This document shows positions 1 through 10,934 of a stretch of 64,000 nt of DNA, piece after piece. Position 1 is the first letter of the stretch. Every line of letters starts with the position of its first letter. The DNA is taken from assembly GCA_014526335.1 (NCBI GenBank), contig JACTAT010000022.1, positions 2,449,436-2,513,435 on the forward strand, in the 5' to 3' direction. This DNA comes from Chrysaora quinquecirrha. Its lineage: Eukaryota > Cnidaria > Scyphozoa > Semaeostomeae > Pelagiidae. A model generated the notes under the pieces. The model was not told the DNA's origin. It ran no database searches and saw nothing but the letters and a program-made list of their open reading frames with translations. A program made the position numbers and the translations under genes.

Positions 1-345
1 TTATAAACTAGTAATACGTTTGTGTTTGATGATTTCATCGAAAGTTTTCTCATTCGTCCGGTTCTAAATATTTCCTTCTTCCCTAGATGCGACCGAAACA
101 ACATCGGTTATCAAAGTCAGCTAAATGTCGCCAAATCCTTGGCTCCTACACTCGGTAAACGATGATAAACTATTATGGGTTAACAGCGTATGGAAAAATG
201 TCATAACCAAGCCTTGGTGAGGAGGTTAGTAGCGGAAATCAAAGTTTGTCTTAAAGCCTTGCTTCGGACGAAAATGGCGAGTCTAGCATGTCATTCTTTC
301 TTAGAATAGTTGAAATCGGACTGTTAAAAAGAAAACTTTACTTAC

Positions 346-406
346 TCTTTGGCCCACCAGTACGGGGCTGATATGTGGGGCCTGAATTACCGTCTCCTCC
401 AGGCAT
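346..406 (-). CDS. putative first coding exon, gene unknown
   Basis: A start codon at 404-406 opens a short frame, beginning MPGGDGNSGPTYQPRTGGPK, that runs straight into a canonical splice donor (exon end 346, GTAAGT at 345-340). A Gly/Pro-rich start followed by a perfect donor looks like a real first exon of a minus-strand gene whose remaining exons lie left of the window. I do not recognise the protein. The adjacent upstream region (right side) holds a duplicated CCAAT-containing block that could be its promoter. Confidence 0.4.
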
Positions 407-542
407 TTTGGAATTTTGAAGTATTTGAATACTCAGTCAAATAAATTTCGCTTCAGCACTGTTCTGTTGGAACTCCGCTTCAACACTTTTGTGTCTGGGC
501 TCCGCGTAAACTCATCTTATCGTAAGGTCTTAGTTAGCGAGG

Positions 543-600
543 TATAGAATATTAGCCAATCATGTACCTTTTATAGAATATTAGCCAATCACGTACCTTT
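543..600. repeat. 29-bp direct duplication with CCAAT motif
   Basis: Two adjacent 29-bp copies (543-571 and 572-600) differ at one visible base; each contains TTAGCCAATCA. It lies 140-195 bp upstream of the start codon at 406 on the minus strand, where a CCAAT/ATTGG element would be plausible promoter material. Regulatory function is inference. Confidence 0.6.
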
Positions 601-779
601 TATAGACGTAGGAGATTTCGCCTGATGCTGAATCCCCTTGAATGCAGCTTGAAACCCTTCATATTTCAGCGACATTACAGATTGTGTGCTCCGCTTCTTC
701 GTTTTACCGATTTTTAAGTTCATTACCGGAGTTAGCAAGATTGATTGAAGTTAGCGTCGAGAAAAAGTTCAGATAATGT

Positions 780-992
780 CTATCTCTTCAGACTAAAGCT
801 ATGTTTTTCATATGAATACTCACACAGGGAAACCTCCCTCGACACAACTTGAAACTGATCGATGTGCATTTTCTCCTTAGGTTCATTTGTTTCGTCATCT
901 ACTTTGTACCTTCCCTTGGCTGACGGCGAACTTTCTAGAATCCGCCCTTTTCCGTCAATCGACTTCGCTTCGGGATAATTTCTACCTGCCAT
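780..992 (-). CDS. small hypothetical ORF (70 codons)
   Basis: An ATG at 990-992 opens a 70-codon frame rich in Lys, Glu and Ser, starting MAGRNYPEAKSIDGKGRI and ending at a stop near 780. No domain, signal peptide or membrane segment is visible and I do not recognise it. It could be a first exon on the same strand as the putative exon at 346-406, or a chance frame. The composition is less hydrophobic and less repetitive than that of other random frames here, which is the only reason it is kept. Confidence 0.2.
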   Translation of the reverse strand: MAGRNYPEAKSIDGKGRILESSPSAKGRYKVDDETNEPKEKMHIDQFQVVSREVSLCEYSYEKHSFSLKR

Positions 993-1758
993 TGCCGTGT
1001 CAAGTTGGAGTGACTGTATGTACGTTTTTACGCTAACAACCTTCGTTTAATCTTAAATTCTTGTCAGTTATCGTAATGTTCTGCGTTGTTTAACTTAGAT
1101 AGCATATACGGTGTTCGGACTTCGCGCTAGCGGCTGTTGCCTAACTTAGAATACTAGATTAGTCTCTAACAGCTTGCTTTAACTTTTGCGAAGCCTTAAT
1201 CTAAATAGCGATTCTAGGAAATTTCATTTCGCGTTAGCTAACGGATATATTTCAGTATTCTAATGTAGTTTAAATTACGATTTAGTGTTTATTACTTTCT
1301 TGTATATCCCGCCGCAAAGTTTGCGGTTATTTTTCTGCCCATTTGCCTACAGAATCTAAGAAACAAATCGTTTAATTCATCCTTGCTATTCTTGTGCTTT
1401 TAGTATGTTGTATGTTTTGTAGCTAAATGGCAGTAGAACATATCGTTTTAATGTTTTATCGGCGTTGTTTTAGGCCCTTTCTCATGGATGTAAAATCCAA
1501 AACAGCAGGTCATGTTTTGCTCTGTATTGTTCTTCGGTTGTCATTTCCTTTCCTAGCACAGTCTGGGAAAAACGCAAGGCTTATGAGTCATATTGGGAAA
1601 TTCCCTATTTGGTATCATCTTGTTTGTTTGTTATACTGAAGTCCCCTTGAACTTCTGGGGAATACCAACTCCGCAACGCCCTTAGGTTTTAATATTTAAC
1701 ATGTTGTTTTGTTCATGATATTGGGATCTCAACTCTAAGAAATCCTTTTATTTCGCAG
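993..1758. other. no recognisable gene
   Basis: AT-rich sequence with no supported coding frame. A 70-codon frame at 1427-1639 has no features of a real protein and no splice context. Confidence 0.5.
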
Positions 1759-1872
1759 AGAACACCTGTGTCGTTTTCAAAGAATTTCCACGTTTCTGAT
1801 TATCATCTGGCAAAAGTTGATCTTGGAAAGAATAATCTCGCTTGCTGATCAGTGATTGAATAAACTATCAAC

Positions 1873-1998
1873 ATGGAAAGACTTGACAAAATTTCCTGCA
1901 ATACTCAAAACCTGCCTTCAAAAATTGTAGCCACAGCCTTGTGCCAAGATCAAGGAATTGCTTATCAAACCAAAACAAAAGCTCCTAACTCTGGAAGG
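1873..1998 (+). CDS. putative 5' coding exon of an unknown gene
   Basis: A good acceptor (TTTCGCAG, ending 1758) is followed by an exon-like stretch to a strong donor (GTGAGA at 1999). Within it, ATG at 1873-1875 in a favourable context (CAACATGG) opens 42 codons beginning MERLDKISCNTQNLPSK and ending at the donor in phase 2. An upstream frame from 1759 stops 15 codons before this start, and an AATAAA lies just before it at about 1857. The exon may therefore be a 5' leader plus start. No homology is recognised, and no continuing exon in matching phase was found. Confidence 0.3.
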
Positions 1999-2089
1999 TG
2001 AGATATTTTTGCTTCATTTTGCTTGTTTTATTTCAGTTAAGTTCCTCTTGTGTCTAGTCTAACTATAGGTGTCAGTTTTTTGCTTCTGC

Positions 2090-3420
2090 CAGGCCTCAAT
2101 TTTCCTGTGGTAGCCTACGTTGAGTTCTTGTTGTGTTAGTAACGCTGCATTAGCTAAATGTCTGCCTAGTCTCAATTACTTTATTTTTCTGGGTAGAATT
2201 TCTCCTGTGGTAGCCTAAGCTGATGGCCTTCTGCTCAAGGCTTCAGTAAGCTACAGTTGATTATCCCCGTTTTGCTTGCTTGAGTTGAGTTCCTTATTTG
2301 TTACTTTACGTTGAGTTGTTTGTTTTATCTGCCTAGGCTGAATTTCTGTGTTTTTCTAGGTTAGGTTCTTCCAGATCTAGCCTATGTTCAGTGCCCTCTA
2401 TTCTAGCCTACACTGGCCTAGAGGTGGTTTCCCCTTTACTTGCTTGAGTTGAGTTCCTTTTGTGTTACTCTACGTTGAGTTTTTTTGTCTGCCTAGGCTG
2501 AAATTTTGTGTTTTTCTACGCTAGATTCTTTCAGGTCTATCCTATGTTCAGTGCCCTCTACTCTCGCTTTCGGTGGCCTAGAAATGGTTACCCCTTTGGT
2601 TGCTTGAGTTAAGCTCCTTGTATGTTATTCTACATTGAGTTTTTTGTTTTGTCTGCTTAGGTTGAAATACCGTGGTTTGCTACGTTAGGCTCCTCTACTT
2701 CTAACCCAAGTTAAGTGCTCCCTGTCTGTGCTTACGTTGAGCTACTCCTATATCTGTTTTGGTTTAGTTCCTCTTGTGTTATACGCTTTTTGTTTTGATT
2801 GCCTAGGCTGAAATGTTGTGTTTTCCTACGTTAGGTTCCACCAGCTCTAGCCTATGTTAGAGTATCCTCTGCCTATGCTCACGTTAAGCTATGTCTACAT
2901 TAGGGCTCGGGTTTATTTCCTCCTCTTCCGTACGTTTTTTATTGCATCTGCCTAGGCTGAATTTTGGTGCCTTCTACCCTGCATTTCTCTTATTTCTGCT
3001 TACGTTTACTACCGTCTGTTTTTGCCAACTGTTAGTTAATCCTGTGTTTTGCCGACCTGAGATTCCCCTATGTTAGCTTCCTTGAGATTTATGTTGTGCC
3101 TTTCTAGTTTACATTTTTCCTTGTACTTGCCTGCTGTTCTGTATTAACCCAAGTTTATTTACTCTAAATGGTTTGCCTGTTTTTCTACGGTATTGGTCTC
3201 CTTATTCCACTTTTGATGCTTACGGTATATTTTGTCTGTTTTGGCCTACGTTGAGAACTTTATTGTTTTCTACTGTATGTGCTGAATTTCACCTATTTCT
3301 GTTGACGCTGAGTCCCCTTATATTAGCTGACGTTTTTTGAATACTGTGTTAGCTAGCTTTGAGGTCTGTGTTGAATTTGCCTAGGCTGGGCTAGTTCTGT
3401 ATTTGTTGTCGTTGAACTCC
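2090..3420. repeat. degenerate tandem repeat, about 155-bp period
   Basis: The block GCCTAGGCTGAA recurs with variation at about 2331, 2491, 2655 (GCTTAGGTTG), 2801 and 2950, spacings 160, 164, 146 and 149, with an outlier near 3380. Associated blocks (TTGAGTTCCTTTTGTGTTA, TCTACGTTGAGTTTTTTGT, CTAGCCTATGTTCAGTGC) recur in the same order between them. It is an old, decayed tandem array with strong T/G strand asymmetry. No coding capacity is seen; ORFs inside it (2891-3076, 3531-3764) are by-products. Confidence 0.75.
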
Positions 3421-6400
3421 TCGTATCATTCCTATATTTAGCTATTCCCGTGGTAGACGTCATTGAGACATTTGCTAAGTTTGCCTTGCCTGAATTTTCT
3501 CTGTTTGTCTAAGTTGCGTCCCATACATGGATGCCTCGACTGAATTATCCCTGTTTTGGCCTGAGCATAAGGTTGAGTTACTCCTGGGTGGAGCTTTCCA
3601 TAATACTCCGTTGGGTTCCTCTTATATTAACCCAGACCTATGTTTCTTCTGCCCTAAGCTTGGTTTCTGTTGTGTTTGCCCAGGTTAAATTCCTCCACTT
3701 TCTTTGTTATTATGTTGTTATCTATCTGTATTTGTTGTCAAAATTGTCAAAATATCCTTTATAAAGTCACTGTATTGCTGCTGCAGAGTTGAGTGCTGCC
3801 TGTTGTTTTGTTGGATCAAGATTTGAGGATTTCTTGTCTTACGATCCAGATCGACTTCCGAGAAGTTCTTTCAATCAATAACAGATAACAGAACTTTAGG
3901 GGGACACGATTCTGAGATCATCCTGTTCATGAAATCATTCTGTTTAATAGCGTAAGCTACCATGTTATCTACGTTCATTACGTTTATTTGTCCTACTTCA
4001 CCGTTCTTTTCAGGACAATTTCAGTCTATTTCTAACTCATAACATTACGCTGTTTCACTTATGGACAGTATATACCAGGGCCACCCCGATTCGTAGTAAT
4101 TTTTCACGCAGACTACCCACCATTGAACAACAACCCTGTCTTTCTGGATGGACTCACATTGCGTATTCAAATCTTGTAATTTCATTGGTTAGTTCATATC
4201 CACACAACCCACTATGGAGGTCTCGGGGAATCCCAATTCTGCTTTGCATAACAATCAGACATTTTATGAACAATGGAAGAGCTCCATTGTCTCTGAGAAA
4301 CCTATTGTTCTTATCCCCTATCTTGAAATTCGAGCGTTCGGCTACTTGTTGTGTCGCTCTTTCCGGCTTTTCGGTTGATGTTCTGGTACCAAAGTGTTGG
4401 AGTATAATCAGTAATGAAAAGATTATGAATATCATTGAATGTTATTGCCGAATACAGAAATGGATGCAATGAATTTCAAACTGGAAGCGTTGCGTTACGC
4501 TACATAGTTGTTTCTGTTGCATTCCAGTGGTTATTTGGTTGCTTTCTGTGTCTAGTCGGTTCTAGCGTGCTTCTTGGCTGTCCGAGATTTTCACACACAA
4601 GGTAACTACTTCGTAAAAACTAATGTCTCAAAGACTAGTCAAATTCTATCGAATTGGTTGTCTAGCGTAAAGTTACCATCGCTAATATAACACAATCTTA
4701 GCACTGTTTATTTCCAAGATATTTGTCGATAACGGTAGACGATTTGCCTGTCCGAATTCTGAATTCAAATTTCTATTGACTTTTCGTTGTTTTGTACCTT
4801 CGATTTATATGTTAACGTAAACGAAAATGCTTCACGATTTTTTTTGGTTTTTGAAGGGTTCATTTATGCAACAAATCTCTAAGAATATGGAACTTGTTTT
4901 GGATTGTTTAGATCTAATCTTCTGTCCATAAATTTCTAACTTCATGTTTTACCTTATTTTTACCTTATATCGAAATGCGACTTAAATTTGCCTTCAGTAA
5001 TATTGTACAGAATTAACGACACTCAATATCATTTTCGTTTTGGTTGTGTTCTGGTTCCAAGCCTTATGTGACGATTTATCTTGCTGACTTGTTGATTAAT
5101 CTTGTTCTTAACTATATAACTTTGCAGAGTACTATTCTTGCTGATTCGGTCTGTGAATATTCATAGTTATTTCCCTGTTTGTTTACATGTGTTATCCTTC
5201 TATTATACAATCGTTTCGCTTGTGTATTAAGAAATATAAAGCTCAAACGCACTATTTACTGATTGTGATTGCGTATAGTTGAATGCAGTTATGTTGTTTG
5301 AGAAACTACACAAAACAACTAGAGTTTTTGCTCATCTTTCTAGAAGAGGTAAATAAATCTGAATTGTTGTATTTTCAACAAGCTTTTCTTGTGATTATTA
5401 GCTTGTCTGAATTGAGAAAAACATTTTTGAAACTTAAAATAACAGGGGAATCATAGTTCAGATAACTGTCCGAAAACATGCAAAATATTCTTGCTTTTTT
5501 TATCATTTCTTGGCGAATACCTGTAGAAATGTGTTTTGGTTGCCAATGATTGTCATTAGATACAAAAGTGCCAGGCGCTTTTGCCACGCGCCATAAGCAC
5601 ATTCATACAATAGGCACTGAAATGTGGCAGAGATGAACCTTAGTATTACGCATTTTTTCTGATTGTTGCTGAATTTATTGCTGTGTTATGAACATAGCCA
5701 TTTTGCTATTGTAATGATTGCCTATGTTCAAAGTTCCTTATAGTAGAAAGTCCCTAATGCGCTGTCAAAGTTCCTAATAATCCAACAGCCTTCTTTCTGA
5801 CTGTCGCTCTTAATCGCCCTCATTTTGACGTTAAACGCTCTCGACTCACCTGTCTTTCTGTGTTTGGTGTTTGTCAGTCTGCTTGTCGCTGCTATTTGCA
5901 TCTTTCTGTCGCCTGTTATCGCTCAGCTATGCGTATTCAAATTGAGAGCGCTCTGTCTATGTATTCATCGCCACTGTTTTAAGAGTTCAGCTTGTTCATT
6001 GCTCTCAATTGCTTATTCCTAATAATCGCGCGTTTTCATAATCGTCCACCCCGCGGAGTTCACTCATCGTCTGTTTATTGGCACTGTTAAGTGTTCCACT
6101 ATATCCTTTCGCTTTTATCCGCTTATCTCAGCACAGTGCCTCAAGCGCAAGGCTAGTTTTACTTTCTTTGTGGTGCGTTTAACGTAACCCTACATCGCTC
6201 TTGCCCTGCCTAAGCTGCCGCTCCGCTTTTTTCTCCGTTTGCAACTCGTTTTCGTATCAGGGCGCCTGCAAGATGCTGGGGTGCCATAAAACCTGATTAT
6301 AAAGCAATATTTACGAATATTTCGGCTTAGTTTATGTCACTAAGCGTAGTATGCTAAGCAACATGGAAACGCGAAATTTGACACTTTAACAAAAGATCAA

Positions 6401-6954
6401 GGGCAGGTGTGTAGTGAATGCTAAAACTTTTATCTTAGAAATTGCAAATTAAAGTTTTATGTACTTTATTAACCATTGATTATTATACGAACAATAATTT
6501 ATCAGTATTTTTATTCAACCCAGGTATCCGGAGCAAAAAACGAAGACAAAGAAATAAAGAGAAGATAAAAGAAAGCAAGAGACAATGCAGCATTTGGTGA
6601 ATTTTTTATTTGAACTCAACAGTTTTATTGTTCGCAATTCTGAATAACCAATCAATGTGCAGTATGCATGACCACGTGATAAAACCCACGTTGCTCAATT
6701 GGCTAAAACTGAAATGTTTTTCAATTCTGTTCACCAATCCAGTTGTTTGAAGTTTCGATTAACCAATCAGCATCCAGTATTTGTGACCACGTGATAAAGC
6801 CAATGTTGCTTGGTTGGCAGTTATCTATGCGCGAGCAGGCTTTACCCTCTTAACGATCTTACTATACGCTTAACTATCGTTGTATATAATCAATATACTT
6901 TTAATTGAGTGAAAAACATGTTAAAGATGAACTGCGAACATCAACTGAAAAGAG
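3421..6954. other. no supported gene; unique AT-rich sequence
   Basis: No exon-like frame with splice sites could be supported. Overlapping frames on both strands at 4154-4472 and small frames at 5375-5602 and 5825-6022 lack any family resemblance. Near 6640-6830 a block containing AACCAATCA ... GACCACGTGATAAA occurs twice about 110 bp apart (around 6645-6690 and 6765-6810), a short direct duplication with a CACGTG E-box in each copy. Confidence 0.45.
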
Positions 6955-7186
6955 AATATCAAACATTTTTTGTCAAACATCTGAAAATTGTTTGTCAAAC
7001 AAAATTTTTTCCTGTTTGGGCACGTTGCAGAACATTACTTGTGAAGCATTTTCTGCTTGTGATAATTGCTTAGCTGTACTGCTTATCAAGCAGTTTTTCG
7101 CGACATGTCCAAGCGGTCAAACATTGCTTGTATAGCAAATCTCAAAGGTTTGACAAAAAATGTTTGATCGTTTGGGCAGGGCCTTA
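6955..7186. mobile_element. MITE family A copy (AAACATTG palindromic element)
   Basis: Family A elements are 200-350 bp, almost wholly palindromic and without coding capacity. The consensus end is AGGCCCTGGCCAAACGATCA, followed by AAACATTG-type blocks and an internal GTTTGGCCACGTCACAAAAC block. The other end is the mirror, GATCGTTTGGCCAGGGCCT. The best copies are flanked by TA. This copy lacks a clean left tip; its right tip is GTTTGGGCAGGGCCTTA. These are features of a non-autonomous TIR DNA transposon. Confidence 0.75.
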
Positions 7187-7449
7187 GTTTGATGACTTGT
7201 TTTTTAGAACTGTGACGTTAAAGAAAAGTTTGTAATCTTCTGTATTTTTGTACCTAGATATAGATTTTTTAAATTTGTAAATTTTCAAGAACTGCTTATC
7301 GTTTGTTGACTTTCACATCTTAGATCTTAACCCCCATATTATATATTTCTCCAAGTATCACAAGTCCCCTTATAAAAGCGCACACCTGTATTTCATATCC
7401 GCCAAGCGTAAAATGTTTTTGGAGGTTTTTCAAAAGTATTGCTGAGTGA

Positions 7450-7558
7450 ATATTGCCTGCCAAACAACGTTTAATGATGGCCAAATGGTGGAACTTTGCT
7501 TATAAAGCAAGTCTCGAAATGTTTGACCAACAATGTTTGATCGTTCAGGCAAGGCTTA
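7450..7558. mobile_element. MITE family A, partial copy
   Basis: Only the right half is clear: GCAAGTCTCGAAATGTTTGAC followed closely by an AATGTTTGATCGTT block and a diverged tip GGCAAGGCTTA. It lies directly upstream of a family B element. Confidence 0.55.
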
Positions 7559-7586
7559 ATATCTTTTGTATTTATCGTGTGTAGCT

Positions 7587-7860
7587 ATGGCTAAAGTAGG
7601 AGACTTGTCGCGCGCGACACTGTATTCTTCGTGTCTCCCAGGTTGGCTAAACATGCAAGTGACAAGCGAGCAATATGTGCCCGAGTCATTTGCATGTCGC
7701 AGAGACAAGAAATCTTTCTGTTGTCTCCTAGAAACATTTGCGTGTCTCTTGCTACAAATTTTGTCGCGCGCTAGCGCTACAAAGTTTCCGAGTTGGCTAA
7801 ACTGGGAGATAAGGAGGGGACATCAATGTCGCCCGTGACATGTCTCCTAGTTTAGCCAGA
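7587..7860. mobile_element. MITE family B copy (GGCTAAACTAGGAGACA termini)
   Basis: The left end reads GGCTAAAGTAGGAGACTTGT and the right end ACATGTCTCCTAGTTTAGCC: inverted terminal repeats of about 20 bp around 230 bp of sequence rich in GCGCGC and GTGTCTC blocks, which are themselves partly mirrored. A second copy at 22184-22457 has the same ends and internal order. The 90-codon frame across it is a by-product of the repeat. Confidence 0.75.
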
Positions 7861-7959
7861 CCCCAAGATGCACCCTCGAAATAAGACCCTTTTCTTGGAA
7901 AATATATAGTGAAACATTTTCAAGTAGCTACCAAGTTGCTTCCCTAATCTATTTGAGTA

Positions 7960-8313
7960 GGCCATGACCAAACGACCAAACATTCGTTGTTATACATTTG
8001 AAATTTGCTTGATAAGCACAACGTTTTATTGTTAAGCAACATCGCAAAACAATGCTCGTCAAACATTTTTTCTTTCGTCAAGCAAACAATGTGTATTTCG
8101 CCTTTTCAACGTTTTTGTTTTTTGCAAAAACAATGTTTTCAAGGTTTTTTGTTTTTGCTTGTTTTTTGGTTTTGTTTTTTTAAAAAAAAATCGCGCAGCA
8201 AATTTTGCTTATTGCTTTTCGTGACGCATGACCTAACCAAGCGCTCAAACATTGCTTGATGAGCAAATTTCAAATGTTTGACAAACAATGTTTGATCGGT
8301 TTGTCACGGCCTA
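7960..8313. mobile_element. MITE family A copy
   Basis: Starts GGCCATGACCAAACGACCAA and ends GATCGGTTTGTCACGGCCTA. An internal T-rich stretch (8110-8190) replaces the usual centre. Both mirrored AAACATT blocks and the internal GTGACG block are present. Confidence 0.7.
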
Positions 8314-8828
8314 GCCTAAGAATTATTCTGCAAAAAATCATTGTACAATTTGATTCCATAGCATAAAGGCGTATGAAGGCCAAACGCAAGCGTCAGAAAT
8401 TGGTAAATTCATATTTTAGCGCCTGGTAGTACTAGGCACTCTTCGAGTTTAATTTTGTCAACCAATCAAGACTCGAGAATTTTGCTACACCATTGCTCCT
8501 TTGTAAGCACATCCATATTAGGTAATCGCTTCGTATCTAGGGATCTAATTAATCTATTGTTCTTATCTCTAATAAGATTACGGCTCTACTGTACCAAATC
8601 CGTAAAGCATCTGCCTAGCAACTAACTGTACAAAACACGTGGCATTAGTCTCTTTTCATTGAGAACAATATTTTGATTTTTAAACGGCATTAAGGACAGT
8701 AGACTCTCTCTTATAATAAGCAAAGAACAAATCTTTCTTGCTTCTTATAGATAAAGCCTTGATTTGTTTATCATTCTATAGAGCTATAAAATGGAGTTCC
8801 GTTCTATTAATTATTTATTGCAGATTTC
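8314..8828. other. intergenic, nothing recognised
   Basis: AT-rich sequence without supported coding frames. AATAAA on the minus strand near 8813-8818 fits as polyadenylation signal of the exon candidate to its right. Confidence 0.45.
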
Positions 8829-8968
8829 TTATTGCATGTGCCACATGGAGCCACAATAGAGCTGCTCAAACTTAAGAAGTTTAATTCCCCGGTTTTTCCT
8901 TCCAAAAGGACCGTGCAATCTGCTGAGTGCTGGGACAGAGCTGCGTTCTTTGAGCTCTTCAAAATACT
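8829..8968 (-). CDS. putative terminal exon of an unknown gene
   Basis: On the minus strand a pyrimidine-rich acceptor (CCGATTTTCAG, AG at 8970-8969) is followed by an open frame of 45 codons to a TAA at 8829-8831, with AATAAA about 13 bases after the stop. Residues include ELKERSSVPALSRLHGPFGR and end with GSMWHMQ. Acceptor, open frame, stop and poly(A) signal in the right order support a last exon, but no upstream partner exon was found in 9000-9650 and I do not recognise the family. Confidence 0.35.
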
Positions 8969-9296
8969 CTGAAAATCGGAACTTTTTATTAATGTTGAAT
9001 ATTTTTTTCACCGCAAACCATCAAGAGTTAGGAAGCCGGTTCAATACATTAGCAGTCAAAACTAGCATAAACTGTATGTTACGCATGTATCAAATGCTTC
9101 CTTAAAGTAGTTTCCAGCTTTGCTCACATACAATTAGTAGCTCTTTTGGCACTTAATTAAGGAACCATTAAGGAACTTTTGGTCCAAAAACATGGAATTT
9201 TAAGAACAAGTATTCCAGAAACTGAAGAAAATAAACTCTCCTCTGGGTAGCACGAGTCGTAGTCTTCGCTACTTAAAGTTGAATTGAGTGAACGAG

Positions 9297-9420
9297 AAAC
9301 GCCCAAACTAAGGCGGAATTTATACCCAGATACGGCTCGAAATGCACCGATATGCGGCTTCACTTTCTGATTGGTGCATTTCGAGCCGCACCAGGGTATA
9401 AATTCTGCCTTAGTTTAGAC
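9297..9420. mobile_element. short foldback element, about 125 bp
   Basis: The left arm CAAACTAAGGCGGAATTTAT is answered by ATAAATTCTGCCTTAGTTTA on the right. Inside, GGCTCGAAATGCACC is mirrored by GGTGCATTTCGAGCC. Nearly the whole element is a hairpin with a small centre. It directly adjoins the repeat at 9421-9496. Confidence 0.7.
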
Positions 9421-9496
9421 GTTCATACTCTGGGGAGTGTCAGACGAAAGAAGCTTTAAGTATGCCCGAAAATGTTTCCGCTGTTTATCGCAATTT
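9421..9496 (+). repeat. dispersed repeat, inverted partner at 12594-12681
   Basis: The segment GTTCATACTCTGGGGAGTGT ... GAAAATGTTTCCGCTGTTTA recurs in reverse complement at 12594-12681 with small differences. The two copies face each other across PEX16 and the 5' flank of IQCG. Confidence 0.7.
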
Positions 9497-9687
9497 TAAA
9501 CTCTCCTCTATTGAGCCATTTTATGTTTATTTCTGCAAAAATAGAATTGCTGACACATGCACATCGAAGAAAAGTTATATTGCAAGATAAGAGAAATGGT
9601 TACAAATTAATCAGATATTGCATCCACTAATTGTTATGCTATAAATTGACATTAATTAACACATAAAGGTTAAAATTGTTTCTCAGT

Positions 9688-10901
9688 TCAATTTGACCAT
9701 GTATGAGAATACATTCCTTGCCAAACTGGCAGATATTGCAAAAGGGGCTTGCAAATAGCACCAATAAGAGGTATCTTATCACCCATTAGTGTCAAAAATG
9801 CCACCAACTTTGCCTTAGAGTGTCTGTCATAGAAAGGAGATCTCAACAAATACATTAGCAATTTAACTTTTCGTTTCAACAACTCATCTTTTTCAAGTTT
9901 ATACAAACATTTCTTTGACCCAAGATGGTGAATGCTGCTCATGTCAACTGCTAATGATAGCAACCATGGTTTCCATGATTTTTCTCCACAAATAAACATA
10001 CTGGTCAAATGAGCAAGAGGCCTTAGAATGTATGCAAGTTCTGCTGCTCTATCAGTATGGGACAATTTACTTTTCAGTTTGTAATAATCAATTCCAAGTT
10101 CCAAATTTTGAGTTTCTTCTACTTTTGGAAGCTTCCAGTCTCGGAAACGAGTGGACGGTGAATTTTTCAATGAGCGGAATACTCTTCCGGATCTTCTTCC
10201 TGACCAAACATCTTGACGATCTTCTTTACTCTCTTTCACTTGATCTTCATTTGCTTCTTCCCAAGCACTGTGCAGCTCATCATCATCTTTAATGCCCTGC
10301 TGTTGTTCCTCAGGGATCTCAGTCGGCTTCTGCTTCTCTTTAAACAAGCACTTTTCTCTGATGAAAACCAAAGATGGTGATGATTGTATCCCAGAATTGA
10401 AATAATACAGCAGAATGACCTTCAAGAATGCCTTGAATATCTGCAAACTGAAAATGACAACCCATTTCCCAACTTCACCCCAAACCCTCATTGCCCCCAA
10501 CTCTACAAATGCCTCTACATATTCTAACACTGTTAGTGTAACCTCTAGATAGCTCTTTTTATTCCACAAAACTCATGGAACATAGAAAATTTCTTCCGAT
10601 AAATTACATCGTGTAGCAGTGACATCATCTTGGTTGCAAAATAAACAAGTTCGGATAGAAGTTCAGAAGATTTGAAATGACCGGGCAAAAGAAATGAGAC
10701 GAGGTTCAATGTTGACTCGAGTTTTGCAACCTTTTCCGGGTCTTCGATCACCATTTTCTCGTATTTTTCCACAACTGACGATGCCATCTTGCAAGCTGTT
10801 TCTAATGACGATTTTAGAGTCGGATGCATTAGTGAAAGGCATTTGAAAATGCTATTCAATGGGCCACTTTTGGCGCTGCTAGCCGATGAACACGACGCCA
10901 T
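9688..10901 (-). CDS. PEX16: peroxisomal membrane protein PEX16 (single exon, one frameshift)
   Basis: PEX16 is an integral peroxisomal membrane protein that helps bring peroxisomal membrane proteins to the organelle via the ER. The N-terminal frame starts at ATG 10901 (an in-frame ATG at 10934 is possible) and runs to the 10570 area. The second frame carries the family hallmarks: TVLEYVEAFVELGAMRVWGE, then RRSGRVFRSLKNSPS, SWKPWLLSLAVDM, LLRSPFYDRHSKAKL and PVWQGMYSHTW at the C-terminus. The length of about 404 residues is somewhat longer than the human protein. The two frames do not join: the T run at 10568-10571 (minus strand) is one base short; with one more T they fuse in frame exactly where the family is continuous. 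No intron is present, unlike the multi-exon vertebrate gene. All hallmarks after the break are intact, favouring a sequencing deletion over a decayed gene. Confidence 0.9.
10568..10571 (-). other. single-base deletion in PEX16
   Basis: The minus strand reads GAGTTTTGTGGAATAAAAAG. The upstream PEX16 frame stops shortly after, while the downstream frame is closed upstream by a TGA. Adding one T to the run of four joins them. It is one of four such single-base losses in this window. Confidence 0.8.
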
Positions 10902-10934
10902 GACTTCGAAAACGAAAGGAACTGCAATTTGCAT

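Noticed and set aside
4154..4472. Overlapping 93- and 95-codon frames on opposite strands
   Set aside because: Mutual shadows with no family similarity, no splice context and average composition.
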